Assembly (NCBI GenBank): GCA_012845835.1
Contig: JABAKD010000020.1
Location: 16,156,306-16,220,305, forward strand
DNA from: Undaria pinnatifida
Taxonomy: Eukaryota; Sar; Phaeophyceae; Laminariales; Alariaceae
Length of the DNA: 64,000 nucleotides
Direction of reading: 5' to 3'
Shown in pieces: positions 11,126 through 23,449 of the stretch (its first letter is position 1; every line of letters begins with the position of its first letter). Below the pieces are notes generated by a model. That model did no database searches. It was not told the DNA's origin and was given only the letters and a program-made list of their open reading frames with translations. The translations under genes were made by a program, and so were the position numbers.

Positions 11126-12545
11126 GTCCCCAAATAATGCGGCCTGAATCAGGCTGTATCCCGATATAAGACGGTCAATATTGCATGGCACTTGGCACGA
11201 CTGAGGAATTACACCCATAACCTGGACTGAGTAAGGCTGCTTACCCCAATAAGGCGGTCACATTGCTCTGGCACACCACCGCCTACAGCTGCATTCTGTG
11301 TTGGCATATTTTTTGTTGCGCGTAGTTTTGTCGGTGCTTTTCCAAGGTCCCGAGTTCCGAAGGCACTGCTTGGACCGACTTCTAATTGACGGCAGAGATT
11401 TTTTTTTTTTCGGGCTTCGCGTTGCCTGTTGATGTATTCGAGTACCCGCACCCTGGTTACTAGACAACACGCCAGTAGTCCATTATTTATAATAGGTTTT
11501 GAAATCGTGGTGATACGTATACAGAGTGACTACGACTGGTAAGAGCGAAGCACAACAGCGGGAGCAAAGCGAACTGGTTTGTAAAAGAAGCGAGTTTCTA
11601 AACGACCCTCAGTAAAATTTGTGAAGCTGTGTACGTATCAACAACCAGGTTTAATTCACGAACACCATACGTACTTGTATCATAAATGAAACGCAGACGT
11701 AATGTACCACGCAGCTTGCGAAGTTGAGCTTCAATCATTCAATCGGTCGTACTCACAGCAGACGTTCTTCAATTTTTGTTAAAAACAAAAACACGACGGC
11801 GCCAAAAAATAGGGCAGCATTTCAGCCTTGTGTCTGAATCTACGTGTCATGTCTGGCGACCGGTATCTCCCAAAAAGAACAAATCGAGGAACGGGCAACT
11901 TCATCCTGTATCCTTACTACTCACTACTATCTGTAGTCCTCGCGGCGTGGTTCCCACGAACGCTCACAGTTGGCGATAGCAGTTGCACATCTATCTCCCA
12001 CCACGAGCTCCTACGACACACGGCGAGAGCCACAGGCTAGCAGTATTTCATACTATTAATAGTACATGAATGACTTTTACTATTGTACTGCGTTTGTATT
12101 GTGCCGGAACGCCTTGAACGGGAGCAAACCTAATCGTAATATATCGTAGCACCAAGCCGTTCATGCGTGGAAGGCGTCTTTAGTAGTTACAGCTGCGCGG
12201 CGCCTTGTGCGCCTGCGGCACAAACACCCCGACCGCTGCGGCGTTAGAAGCAGGAGATGCCACCACTCCAACGTACCAGGTATTTACCTAGCAATGGTTA
12301 TGCTTTGCTTTGCATCTGTATGGGCTATGACGGTTGGCGGTAACCAAAGGTGTCATGCAGGCTGGTTCACGCTAAACGTCCAAATCTGTTGTTTCAGCGT
12401 CGAAAGTTCACGCCGCTTTTGGAAGTTTGCCCCTGAAACTTTGCTCTCGTGTTCCATGCGCCCCTGCCAAACCATTACCGAACGGTGTGTGTTTTGTTCG
12501 TCATTCGTTTGGGGGGGGATATTTGGGCCTCCTTATATATAGCAG
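11126..12545. other. No gene recognised
   Basis: The sequence is of ordinary composition with short frames on both strands. A weak family C fragment (ACGCAGCTTGCGAAGTTGAGCTTC) is at about 11710-11735. A T run is at 11400. No exon with both splice borders and sensible coding content was found. Confidence 0.45.
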
Positions 12546-12895
12546 GCGTCCCCTGTGGCTTAGTAAGCTAATCTCGTCCAGACTGAGGTAAGTACTGCCG
12601 GTTCGAATCCTCCCGAGTGCATACTCGTGCTCGTAAGACTTTTTCATGAGAAAAAAAATGACGAGCGGAAAGCGAGAGAGCGTGAGGTGGCAATAATTCG
12701 CTGAAAATCGACTTGCATAAAAGGCTGAAGAGTGGGAATACGGAATACTAAACCCTATGCGCGATAAGAAGGCGTGTACAGGGGGGGGGGGGAAGACACC
12801 TGTAACCACGGCTTGTCGAGAAGGTCGCTGAGGGTGAACACTCTTACGAATTGAGCTGGAGCGTATAAGTGATGATTAAAAAAGAAAAGAAAAAT
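12546..12895 (+). mobile_element. SINE subfamily A2 with a different tRNA-like head
   Basis: The head is GTGGCTTAGTAAGCTAATCTC (A box) with a perfect B-box GGTTCGAATCC at about 12599-12609. This is unlike the head of the other family A copies. The body is shared with family A (GTGCATACTCG, GACTTTTTCATGAG, CCTATGCGCGATAAG, CACCTGTAACCACGGCTTG). About 30 extra bases sit before the final GCTGGAGCGTATAAGTG. It ends in an A-rich tail. A truncated copy with the same subfamily features is at 36974. Confidence 0.75.
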
Positions 12896-14190
12896 GATAT
12901 GGACTCCAAATTTGTATTCAGATGTATATATAGATGTATATACCATACACCAGGCACTAGGCATGTGCAAGAGAGAAAAATTTAGACGTTTAGCTTGAAC
13001 CTGCTGGTAGATGGCCTATGAGTTTGCATCATCGTGCTGCTGCTGCTTGCTGGTGTAACCTCTCGTGTGGTCGCTGACCCTATCTAACATCCATTATCCA
13101 TGACATCCGCATGGAAATGCACGCACAACACGCAAGGGGTTGAATGTGGAGTGGAGATCCTTCGTGCGTTGCCGGCATCAGAAGCAGGGTTATGGTGTTG
13201 ATCTTACAGACCTGCACCCACGTCTTTGAGGACAAGCTACTCGGAGGTTCGTGTGCGATTTTATTCCAGTAGGACAGGGGTGAAAGTTGTCCATCAACAC
13301 CGTTAGGCTATGTTATGATTTGCATGTATGTTGGCGTATGCTCTTGTTCGCAGTACGAGTAGTAGTATCGAACCAGTTGTACGTTACGTAGTTTATCGTA
13401 TTAAATTCGCAACCAAAGGAGGGGGGGTTGAAGAGATCACGTCGCCCCCCTGGGTTTGATCCCAAAGAATATTAATATTTCACGTGAGGCGCAACGCAAT
13501 GCATTGTTATGCGATTGCTGCTGGTTGGTAACCCTGTTTGCACCGGGCATGGCATGGCCGAGTGGCGCTGCTGCTATTATTGCTGCCGTACGTGCGCCCC
13601 CACGTGTTCTGGTGGTGATTAATGAGCACGATCGTTTTTGTTTTTTCTCCCTTTCTGCATGCTTATCCATGCATGCACACATTTTGAAGGTTTGAAGCTT
13701 TTCGCTGCCTTACGAGTAAGTTGGTTCGGTATCATAACGGTACTCTCGACCCACGGCTAAGCTTTCCCAGGTACTCTATTGTAGTGTGTGTTCTTCACAT
13801 CGATCTGATATTTCCATCCATCTACATGGAGCACAACCAGCCGATGGCTCCTGGAGAAACGAGCTCTGTGGTTACAAACTACGAGACAGATACTGGTCAC
13901 AAACTACCAAGACAGAGATGCACGTTGCAAGTACGTACAGCAAGGTGATTTGGCCATGCAATTCGTTCCAACCGCAATGAACACGAGGAGGGCAAAACAT
14001 GTGCCAGCCAGCACGCCCTGCGCTACTATTAATATGATAATAAAAAGTTCTGCGATGCGTTTGATGCTTGATGCATTTCCACAGATGAAGTGCGCAGTTG
14101 AAGCTACTCCCGAACATATTCATCTTGTGTGTGTGCGACAACTGCAAACGACAGACCGAGCTGTGATGTACCCATCATGAGAACAAATGA
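12896..14190. other. No gene recognised
   Basis: Short open frames occur on both strands near 13440-13980. None combines a convincing start, splice border and protein-like composition. No repeat family identified elsewhere in the window was recognised between about 12900 and 14190. Confidence 0.4.
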
Positions 14191-14194
14191 TACA

Positions 14195-14395
14195 CACCCC
14201 GTAACACGCGCGATGGAAGCATCATCGCCCATTGCAGAGTAACTTGCGAAGTGTAAGTTTGCACGAAATCCTCGATCTCACAGCTGAAGTGAAGTTTATT
14301 TATTCATTTTTTAGTTTTATACAACGGCACAAGCATAAATGCCGCAGAGTAGTTTTTATATTTTATAAAAATTAAAAAACGTCAGCTGTGAGTGC
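14195..14395. repeat. Family C fragments in opposite orientations
   Basis: A + strand fragment (ACACGCGCGATGGAAG ... CGATCTCACAGCTGAAGTG) at 14200-14293 is followed by a reverse fragment (ACGTCAGCTGTGAGTGCAACC) near 14380. AT-rich sequence separates them. They could be the two ends of a foldback version of the family. Confidence 0.45.
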
Positions 14396-14656
14396 AACCG
14401 ATTAAATGGTTGAATATACTGCTGTCAAGGTGTGTAGGTGTAGGTTTATTTATTTATATTTGTATTTATGTTCACCTTATAATCTTACTAGTAGTCTGCG
14501 AGACCCAGACTTCGGCGCCCCGCTTTTTGCTGCTGCAAAAGTATTCCGACTCTTAACTCCAAGTAGTTTGTACGCCGCAACGCGGGTCCAGTTCGGAAAC
14601 GCTTCTTGCGCTTGGCTCAAGAGATGTGGTGGCGTCAACTGTTCATGTACTTGTAA

Positions 14657-14757
14657 TATCACCTTTGGTTTGTGTTTTTTCCCCTGGGCTTTCCTCAGCT
14701 CCAGAGTGACGGAGCCTGTCCTGTGACCACGGACTTGATTATGCGAGTTAATGTGAG

Positions 14758-14823
<66 letters not shown>

Positions 14824-14824
14824 A
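14657..14824 (+). mobile_element. Family B retroposon with long (AAC)n tail
   Basis: The copy is 5'-truncated and in the sense orientation. It contains GTTTGTGTTTTTTCCCCTGG, CTCCAGAGTGACGGAGCCTG, TCCTGTGACCACGGACTTG and TTATGCGAGTTAATGTGAG. It is followed by an uninterrupted run of about 21 AAC units (14758-14822). This copy sets the orientation of the family, with the simple repeat as the 3' tail. The pure tail suggests a fairly young insertion. Confidence 0.75.
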
Positions 14825-15009
14825 ATACTTGTATTGCGATTATTTTGTACGAGGAAAGCGAACGGTACCATTCGGAGACGGATATTAACCCCATGCTTCC
14901 ATCAAGTTTTCGGGTTTCGTAGCGCGCTTTTCTTCGTTAATTATTGGGACAGTATCAGGGAAAACGGGAAGCCGGCCACGCGCATTTATTTGTTCTCTCC
15001 AACACGCCG

Positions 15010-15180
15010 CACACTATATCCCGGTACATGCGACTCGACGAGCACCTCAAGGCGCTTCGCGCTTGGTGAATGCGGTGTCTGCCTGGTCGGTGAAAACCCA
15101 ACGTGCTGCGTCCCGGCATTGTAATAGGGGTGCGAGGGTCTATGGTTTTACGACTCTCATACGGCTGTGCATGAAATGAG
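15010..15180 (+). repeat. Family D repeat, partial
   Basis: The copy carries GCACCTCAAGGCGCTTCGCG, GTCGGTGAAAACCCAACGTG and GGGATGCGAGGGTCTATGG-like motifs in the + orientation. It ends just before a C-rich stretch, like the next copy. Confidence 0.6.
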
Positions 15181-15394
15181 CCCCTCCCACCCCCTTAAAA
15201 ATATGTGTAATCGTTGGCCTCGGTTGGCACAGACCCTGTAACACATTATATGTATATTGGGGTTGGCGTTGGTTGGCAACGAGGCTGTAACACGTGCTAA
15301 TCACTGCGTGAGCTAGACAACCAGGGTACCGTTTTTGCTTTTGTTTTTGTTTCTTGCGGTCACTACGACGTATGATGGTTGTCGAGTTGGATCA

Positions 15395-15800
15395 TATTGT
15401 GCGGAATGGAGAACCCTAACTCCACACAAGCGGAATGATCGCATCACGTAGTGTGAATGAATATGGCAAGGCACCCACGAGTTGCATGGTAATACCCATC
15501 GCTATCTGTGGAGTGGCCACACCAGAAAACAAAGTAACTAATTGGCACTGTTATCCATACCAAGAAAGTAAGCACAAGGTGCCGAAGTCCGTCTTAGGAG
15601 CGGTTCTTGGAAAGATGCAGTTCACCCTTCATGCGACTCGCCGGATACCTTACGGCGCTTCGCGCTTGGTGCAATCAATGCCTGCCTGGTTGGTGAAAAT
15701 CCGACGTGCTCCGTCCCGGCATAGTGGGGATGCGAGGGTCTATGGTCATACGACTACGGCCATGCACAAACTGAGTACACCCTCCCCCCCCTCCCCACCC
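15395..15800 (+). repeat. Family D repeat, longest + copy
   Basis: This copy spans about 400 bases. It runs from GCGGAATGGAGAACCCTAAC through GAGTGGCCACACCAGAAAAC, AAGGTGCCGAAGTCCGTC, GGCGCTTCGCGCTTGGTGC and ATCCGACGTGCTCCGTCCC to ATGCACAAACTGAGTACACC and a C tract. It is the best reference for the family. An open frame runs through it but is not conserved between copies, so I regard it as chance. Confidence 0.65.
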
Positions 15801-16269
15801 CTTCTTCCCTGAGCCTTAGCGCAGGGATGGTGACAAAAAAATAATAAAACCTGATTGTCACTCTACTCGTACTTGCTGGTCCTTTTTTCACGCACGCTGA
15901 TCGTGGACCGGAGTAGTTGGCTAATGCCGCTAACCTAACACAGCACACAGCGGCAGCAACACATGTATTGTCCACGTTTCTCGTTGTGTTCCCTCTTCCT
16001 TATGTTCCTGTTCGCCTCCTCCACGTAAAACCGCATACAAGTATTCAAAATACTTGCCTTACCAGGTAACTAATCCTTTTTTTCGGTCACCGTAACAGCA
16101 ATGCTACTGACTACTGCTGTACAATCGTACCGCTGGAGCGGTAGTTGTTGAGGTGCCGAAGAAGCAGGCCCGCCACCACCTCCACGGAGGCGTGTGCCGC
16201 ACTCAATGAAACTCCGTGCCCGGGGCAAATGACGCGACCGATACATATATCTATATATATTTTGCTCAT
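15801..16269. other. No gene recognised
   Basis: Nothing in this stretch matched a repeat family or looked like an exon. One TACCAGGTA motif is at 16060. Confidence 0.4.
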
Positions 16270-16480
16270 CCCACGTATTATCTTCGCTCTTTTTTTCTGT
16301 CTCCGTCTCCCTTCGTAGTCGTAACTCATGTCCCTTGTCAGGTAGGGTGACTAGAGCAGGCTCTTCTCCCACCTCCACACTGCTACGGTTATGCGCCTTT
16401 GTGTCTATCGCGAGAAGAATTACAGCCTTTTTTTCCCCTCGTCGGCTCGCGTCGATCCGGTACCTGCAACCAATATCATA
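16270..16480 (+). repeat. Family I repeat, copy 1
   Basis: The segment TCGCTCTTTTTTTCTGTCTCC ... GCGAGAAGAATTACAGCC ... CCCTCGTCGGCTCGCGTCG recurs, diverged, at 23450-23650 and 63755-63925. The three copies share order and spacing of the pyrimidine-rich blocks. The class is unknown and no coding content is shared. Confidence 0.5.
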
Positions 16481-17589
16481 TTATCTGCGTCTGTGCGGTC
16501 TTGGCCTTGAACCGTTGTTGCTACTCAGCGGCGTCAACACAGCAATATCAGGCAGTGTCCGTCGTCATTCTTAATCCTAGATAGATCTATCCATGCCAGA
16601 TTTGATTAATGGTTCGAGATTTTTATATCTAGACCCACTCTTATGCTATGTTACCGCTGTTGCTGCTGCTGCTGCTGCTTCTGCGCAACCGGCCACGGGT
16701 AGGGGTGGTGGTGGTGTCTGACTGGTCTAGACTATGCGCTATTGCCTGAACATGATGACTGCTGTTGAACAGGGAATAGTCGCTGCGCTGCATGAATTCG
16801 AATTGCTGCGCTTGGTGGGTTCGAGTTCCTCCAGTGGACCCTGAAGGACTATCACGACATGTCAATGCGTCCATTTGTTGGTACCTCATTCGCGCTGGTG
16901 TTCTACAGAAGTGTATACATGGTAGTGTTTATGGTCATGCTCTTATAACGCCAGGCAGGGTACGTCTGATGTGGACCATCATAAGGACCATCACAACAAC
17001 GTCTCTATTTGCCATCTTACCTGGTTTGTGGTGGTATATCATTACAGCAGTACCTGGTATGTATTGTAACTATCTTGTCATATTACTTTCGTCTGTACCA
17101 CAGGCAGCAGGGTACGCGATCGAAATTCCAGACATTGGTATCAAATCAAATGCCTGATGAACGATATTCGAAGTGTGCGCACTTGCCGCATTGTACTGGT
17201 GGTACATCGTAAACCTCTTGTGTGCTCTCCACCTCTCCACTGCGAAAGATATTATAGTACCGTTTGTTTTGTTTTCTACCCTTTGTTGTTGTTGATGATG
17301 GTGTTGGTGCAATATTGACAGTACGTACTGCTCCTGCAGGTCGGCTATCAAAGGTGTAAGAGCGTTGAGGGTCCGCGGGCTTCGGGTAGATTGTCGCAGG
17401 TGTCCCGTGTTTTCTGTCTTTTCCGGCTGGTCTTTTCTGCCTATCTGCCTACTTGTCTGTTGGCTTGCTCTTCTGCATACCTTGATTGTGGGTGTTAATT
17501 AATCAACAAACAACAACAATACCTGTGTTTGCCAGGCTGACAGACCAGTGTGCTGCTTTTTTTTAGTGTCATGTTGTATATATCGTCAA
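16481..17589. other. No gene recognised
   Basis: A GCT repeat lies at about 16655-16680 and a TACCTGGTA motif at 17051. Frames are short. A minus-strand frame near 17070-17351 is rich in Gln and His through CAA/CAC repeats and is not convincing. Confidence 0.4.
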
Positions 17590-17825
17590 ATTTTGTCCCC
17601 CTCAAAAACGGGTTTCATAGTTTCCGCGCACAGACTGACTAACATCACCCTTTTGACCCTGATAGCTACACTGAAGTTGCAAGGGGAGTCGCCGACCTAT
17701 ATCCTCAATGAGGACACACAACCCGTAATACGCGCGATCGGAGTATCACACGCAGCTTGCAAAGATGAGCTTCGACAAAATATTCGATCTCACAGCTGGA
17801 GTGTGAATTTTTATTTTTATAATAC
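17590..17825 (+). repeat. Family C repeat, copy 1
   Basis: This is a good sense copy. It contains AATTTTGTCCCCCTC, AGTTTCCGCGCACAGACTG, TTTTGACCCTGATAGCTACAC, GGGGAGTCGCCGACCTATATC, ACGCGCGATCGGAGTATCAC and ATTCGATCTCACAGCTGGAG. It ends in an AT-rich ATTTTTATTTTTATAAT, like all complete copies. It lacks the 5' C-tract segment seen at 52911 and 53761. Confidence 0.7.
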
Positions 17826-17945
17826 AGCCTTTTAGCCCTTTAAGGGTAAAGTCGTTTAGAGCGATATCACCGTTTTCCAGGGACAAATTGCTTTGTACTA
17901 GAGTAAGGGCATTTATGCAGGGGTAAAAGGGGTCCTCCGGAGTAT
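17826..17945. repeat. Family F-like short repeat, diverged
   Basis: The elements AGCCCTTTAAGGG, GTCGTTTAGAGC and GGTAAAAGGGG echo the TTAACCCCTTTAGAGC ... AAAAGGGTTAA ends of the family F copy at 36827-36912. Similarity is partial. Confidence 0.35.
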
Positions 17946-18174
17946 ACGCGAATGGCTAAGCGTAAACTAAAATGCCACATGCGGCTTCTGTGCAACGATA
18001 GACCATACAGTATCAGGCACTAAACAAGGTATACTAATGTTACCCCAAGATATATACTCATCTTGTTGTTCGTGCCATATATTATATGTGATGCAACATG
18101 GCACCATGTTACACCGCCGTGTTGCTATGATTTGCCGCGAAGCGCACCACCGGGAGCTGTTCGCGTCGTCTATA

Positions 18175-18245
18175 TAGGGTATACTTCGAAGTATGGCAAG
18201 TGAGCAAGTATACTTCGATGTATGAAAGTAAGCAAGGTTCGTGGC
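18175..18245. repeat. Tandem palindromes TACTTCGAAGTA
   Basis: TATACTTCGAAGTATGGCAAG is followed by TATACTTCGATGTATGAAAG, a near-repeat with a step of about 28 bases. The exact 12-base palindrome also occurs near 6719, 20997 and 28868. Confidence 0.5.
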
Positions 18246-18484
18246 CTAAGCTCTGCCCCGTTAGCGCGGAGCTAATTACCGTTGTCGTCATGTGGTTAAT
18301 ACAAGTTCAGTCGGCAAGCAACCGTGCAACGAGCGCTCCCGCCTGATGTATGTACCCCGGATGCCGAATGTTTGAAAGCGAATGCTCTAGGAGTATAGGT
18401 GGGTATAGTCATCGTGCTCCACAGTAGTTAACCCCCCGCCCCCCAAACACGCACCAGAAAAAAAAACACACACACACGTCGGAC

Positions 18485-18830
18485 AGATCATCGATCCCCA
18501 CTATCAGTATTTTGATAAATGATCCACAGCAGTAGATCTTTCAGGAAGATCTGTATGATATGCAAGTGCTCATGTTAATGGATGGGGACCGTACGATCTG
18601 CACGATCTAGCAAATGTTCGCAGGGTTAGAGCTAGTCTTCTGTATACATACCCTCCACAACATCTCCTAGCGGCAACTGTAGGATCTACTGTAGTAGATG
18701 TTTTACCACTGCTGTCGATGGTGGTCTGTACGAGGTGCGCATTAATTCAATCCATTCTACTGTAGATTATCTGCCACTGCTGTCGATGATGGTCTGTACT
18801 CGTTGCGCATTAATTCAATCCATTCGAAGC
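18485..18830. repeat. Family J GATCT-rich degenerate repeat
   Basis: Short modules such as AGATCTGTATGATATG, GTACGATCTGCACGATCTAG and CACTGCTGTCGATGRTGGTCTGTAC recur with drift. The last module is present twice in direct repeat (about 18708-18745 and 18775-18810). Related GATCT modules are in protease intron 3 (38580-38790) and, differently arranged, at 55515-55860. Confidence 0.5.
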
Positions 18831-18837
18831 TGTCATC

Positions 18838-19090
18838 CATGTGTAAGAGAGTGCGCACAAGGTGCTGCAGTCCGCCTCACACAGTAGTCGTTGGTCATTG
18901 GCAGGATGCAGCTCACCCTTTATGCATGCGACTTGCCCAACACCTGACGGCGGTTCGCGCTTGGTGCACGCGATGTTTGCCCCTGGTCGGTACAAAGCCC
19001 GACGTGGTCCGTCCCAGCATGTAGGAAGGGTTCTATCATATGGCCACACGACTCCCGCTACTCATGAAATGAGTGCTCAGCCCCCTTGAC
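18838..19090 (+). repeat. Family D repeat, diverged
   Basis: Recognisable motifs in order are GCACAAGGTGCTGCAGTCCG, GGCAGGATGCAGCTCACCC, GTTCGCGCTTGGTGCACGCG, GACGTGGTCCGTCCCAGC and CATGAAATGAGTGC. The flanks are not repetitive. Confidence 0.55.
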
Positions 19091-20449
19091 AGGTTGTTGC
19101 AATACCCAGCCTATTGTGGGCTTTGGCTTTTTCTTGCTGTCATAGCCCATAAGCACCCAGCAGCCTACACCTGTCAACATCAGCAGTCCGCCATGGCCTT
19201 TTCTTGCCTGTGGTATCATGCAAGACGCAAGCATTCTTAGGGTGACTCCTGACGAACAAGGAATGTGCCAGGAATCGTGACCAAAACAAGTGCGACGTTT
19301 AGCTGGACATTTATTTAACACTGAATAGTTTGAAAACAAAAAATTTGATACAAATTGGTAAAGTATCAGGATTCCTGTATATATTTTTTTACGTGACACT
19401 TGAAAATTTTTGAATGTCGAGCGAGAATCGTGATATTTTGTGAGGATTGGTGTTTTTTTTTTCTTTTGTCGCCTAGGAATGAGTGACCCTTAGCAACGAC
19501 TGCTGCATACGTTCCAACACGCCAGATAGCACACCCCCGAGGAAGGTTTTCCTATGAGATTTCGGCGACAACGAGGAGAGTGCAAACGCCGAGCGATGCG
19601 CCTAGTAGAATAAACGACTTGCAATTTTTGTTTTCCTTTCTTTTTCTTTTTCTTAGCCCCGTACACACCCCTACTGATTATTTTCCGCTTAATATGGCAT
19701 GTTTTTGTTTACAATAATTGGGAAAGATTTCAACGACCTCATTCTCTAGAAGCCACCGTTGCAAGCCAGAACATCAGACTATTTGCTGTCTGAAAAAAGA
19801 AATAAAAAACAATGGAAACATATTATGGAAAGAAAGAGGCAAACAGGGCGGCACGACAAAAATGAAAAACCAAGCACAACGGACAGCCAGCATCCCGTAG
19901 CAACAGAGCGAATGACGCCATCCACCCAACCTCGGAGGGCGCAACCATATTGGGTTCGAATGACCCTACTGCTGTAGGAGTAGGAGCATTGCCGCATGGT
20001 GTACAAAATACCACCTGCGCACCCTGTTTCTGATGACAGGGGAAGACACTTGGAGAATTTCGTCGAATTTTTCAGGGGACAATTTCGTCGAAACTCGGTG
20101 CTCTGTTTTATTTCGAGTACACCTTGTACGCCCAGTTGACGAATTGATTCCCCCAGCCCCCAACCCCAGATCCTCTTGCTGTTTCGAGTTTTGAGCTTTT
20201 ATTGGACGGGCCTACGTACTGATGATGGATAAAGTTTGAAGTTTTTGAGACGACGGTCACGGAAACTTATTTTTTACTGTATAGTATTAATAGTAGGTAT
20301 TGTATGTACTCTCTCTGAGATAATATTTTGGAGTCCCATTTTTTTTATCGTTGAGCTTTGAAGTTTTGAAGTTATCTCTTTCGTAGATTGCTATTAATAT
20401 GCAGCTAGTGGGTTCCCCGATTTAAGAGCGCCCAGGATAAGAGCATTCA
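19091..20449. other. No gene recognised
   Basis: AT-rich sequence with A and T runs dominates. Several frames of 60-110 codons overlap on both strands but contain no splice-bounded exon or recognisable domain. Confidence 0.45.
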
Positions 20450-20640
20450 AGACTTGACCCTTTTCACCACTGCGGAAAAAAATCTACACTGATTCCAAGT
20501 AACTTGTCCCCAAAAATATACAGGTGCAGTTCTAAAGGGGTTATAACCCGTTTAGAGCCCCCAAATCCCTCCCTATACTAAATTCAAGAAAATTTGTAAA
20601 GAAAAGAGGGTTTCCAGTCGTATAGGCGTTTAGAGCGGTC
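20450..20640 (+). repeat. Family F repeat plus related segment
   Basis: AACCCGTTTAGAGCCCCCAAATCC...CTATACTAAATTCAAG...GGGTTTCCAGTCGTATAGGCG at 20545-20630 is the family F core. The preceding 90 bases (CACTGCGGAAAAAAATCTACAC, GATTCCAAGTAACTTGTCC) match the tandem pair at 30838-31040, so that sequence is an extended or sister family. Confidence 0.55.
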
Positions 20641-20817
20641 AGATCGGCATGTCCCGCGTGTGCTAAAAGCTATATATTTCCCACTGCAGATAAGAGCAGT
20701 GTGTAGTCAAGAGCGCTTGTTTCGGCTTGTCACGGGGCGCTCTTAAATCGGGGTACCCATTACTTCTGTAATCATAACAAAATATACCTGGTACTTGTAT
20801 AGACTATTTTATAAAAA

Positions 20818-20995
20818 TTAAATTACACTCCAGCTGTGAGATCGAATGTTTTGTCGAAACTCATCTTTGCGAGCTGCGTGTGATACTCCGATCGCGCGTA
20901 TTACAGGTTGTGTGTCCTCATCAAGGATATAGGTCGGCGACTCCCTTTGCAACTACAGCAGTGTAGCTATCAGGGTCAACAGGGTGATGTTATAT
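20818..20995 (-). repeat. Family C repeat, copy 2 (reverse)
   Basis: It runs from ATTACACTCCAGCTGTGAGATC through GTGATACTCCGATCGCGCG and GATATAGGTCGGCGACTCCC to AGCTATCAGGGTCAACAGGG. It then stops at TTATATACTTCGAAGTATTT, a palindrome. It is truncated at its 5' end relative to the 53761 copy. Confidence 0.7.
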
Positions 20996-23449
20996 ACTTC
21001 GAAGTATTTTTTAAATAATAATAATAAATGGCAATGAAAAGAGAGTGTACCTGTTGGGTCTGCATGAGGCATGAGAGGAATAGTGATCGCTCTCCGTGAG
21101 ATCGAGATCGCCGTTCGAAACAAAAAAAAACACTGGTCGAAGGGTTAGGACTCTTCGTCTTGCCCCTGCTCTCTCCCCTCACCACGCTGCTACCGTGTGC
21201 CGTACAGGCAACCAGGGAAGGGAGGAATTTTGCCAAACAGATATTTTAATAGGAAGTTCAGAATTTCGAATACCCGTCCTTGCAGCTGCCGCTCGAGCTG
21301 TAGATGCTGCACAGGGGTACGTACCCCAGCAGTGCATATACCTTGTAGATTATGTTGGAAAAAATGAAAAAAAATCGACCCAAGGTATATACGCAGTATC
21401 AGGTACACCCTTGAAAGCGCGAGTTGATGGAGGCATATCCAGGACCGGTATATGATTTTAAGGATATGGACCTATTTGAAGGACAAGGATTGTGCACTGA
21501 GCACTGACTGTGCGGGCGGCGACCATTGCCGTTGCTGTACCGTTGCAGGCAATGTTTGCTATCATTGTTGTTGAGATCAGCAGTTATTTACACGTTTGGG
21601 ATGGTATACGTACACAGAAGCACGACACCAACACTAGCAGCATACCCTGTCCACTAAGAAGTATCCCTGTATTGTAGTTTGTGACTCCAGAGTGGAACAG
21701 CTTTTCTCGTGCCGGTACGTCTCTAATAAGCAGCTGCTAATAACGAGCATCGGCACGGACCATGTTGGATGTCGCAGGGAAGTAGGAACGGTTTAATGTT
21801 ACATCTGCAAAATACTAAAAGACAACAGCAAAAGACAAGACAAAGGACGGGAGACGAAAGATAAAGACAACTAAAAAAAAAATCGAAGACAACTCAAACA
21901 CAACTCAAAGACGACCCAAACATAACAAAGCTTATTTATGCACGTGTGCTTCCATGTTGACCCATGCTTTTTTTTTCGCGCCAAGTTACTCACATACTCT
22001 CCCTTTCAAATTCCAAAATGCTACCTGGTAGTTGCTGTGGTCATGATACCCCGTACGTTGGGGGGTAGTTTGCCAGGCGGTTTTTACAGTTCGTTTTTCA
22101 TGTTTGTAGGTGTAATTCGCGAAGCGGTTGCAATAGCCAGAAATGGTGTTAACAGTGAAAGTTTATTCACACTGCCTGGAACGTGTTTTTGGTCTTTTGA
22201 CCACTCCGTGCGCAAAGATGAGTATCGACCCTACAAATGTCGAGTCGCTGGCGTGGTTAGAATAGAGTTCAATACGATGTGAGTTGCGACGAAATTCTCA
22301 CGGTCACAACCTGAGGTGTCTTTTAAAGTATTTGTTGAACAGTGAAACGACAAAGAAAATGAAACCCTTTCCGAATTGCATGTACTTTTGTTTTTGGGGA
22401 AAACTACTTGGAAATAGAATAGGATAGTGTTGGCATTAGTAAAAAGGTGAAGGGTTACGCTCGCCCAACGTCGCCGTTGTGACCCTAAGCGAAACAAAGA
22501 GAACAACATCAACTTCAACCAACTCCGCGTTCGACGCCCCCCCCCACCCCCCCCGCCCCCCGTGTTTAACGGGATGTAAGACGGATAGTAGAGTAGAGCG
22601 GTATGCTTGTACGCTCGTATCATACGTTGTAGCGTTTTTTGTTCTATGCAACAAATTCAAAGGACTTTTTTTTTTGTTTCAGCTTTTTTGGTGTTGTGTA
22701 ATGGTCACAATGTTGTTGTTTGTTGTTTATGTCGACTATTGTATCGACCAAACAAGTGATGACGGGATCTGCCTGCAAAAACAGGGAAGAAACGATGTTG
22801 TTGTTTTTTATGATTGACTGCTGTCATCCATTCTCTCTTAAACGAGAGTAATGGGGCCTGCCTTCGAAACATTGCAACTTCAGGAGTGACTACGTAAAAA
22901 AAAAACGAAAACATGGGACAAACAAGACGAACAGGCAGAAAATAAACAAAGCCAGCGCTACAGCAGTCACAAAGTTCAAAATTCGGACAATGATCACCCG
23001 CTGATCCGCTGGCATTTCTCGTTTTGTTATGTGGCGCCTCTAGGTGTCCTTCTGTGCCGTTTGCTGTCATTATTGTTGTCAGTGTTATTTTTTCGTGGTT
23101 GTGACGCTTGTGCACTGGGTTTGGGGTTGAGATCCCTCGGCAGTGATCCTACTTACATGTGTTTGGAAGTGCTTCTCCATTTACGTACGTATATTCTGTA
23201 GAAGTGCTGCTCCTGTGTAGACTTTAGAAGTGCTACCACGATGCGGGGCGATTCAATGCCAAGTTCAGAGTTGGACCGACTTTACAGCAGGATCGGGTAT
23301 AAATCAGTCGTTTTTTTTCCCCAGGTATACCTTTTTCTGGTTAATACGTTGATGTTGATAATTGTAAAGTACGGATTCATGTATACATGATAGGTAACTC
23401 TAATATTGAATCCCCCAAGAAGTGTGCCCAGATGTGTGTATGTTTTTTT
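20996..23449. other. No gene recognised in 2.4 kb
   Basis: Frames of up to 136 codons overlap on both strands, but none has protein-like composition over its length or clear splice borders. A weak family C fragment is near 22205-22320 (GCGCAAAGATGAGTATCGACC, then GACGAAATTCTCACGGTCACAACC). A C-rich run is at 22537-22562. Confidence 0.45.

Noticed and set aside
13950..14180. 76-codon frame beginning MAMQFVPTAMNTRRAK
   Set aside because: It has no splice borders, neighbour or repeat support and no recognisable motif; chance at this length is common in 64 kb.
15435..15812. 125-codon frame through a family D repeat
   Set aside because: The frame is broken or shifted in the other copies of the repeat, so it is not under coding constraint.
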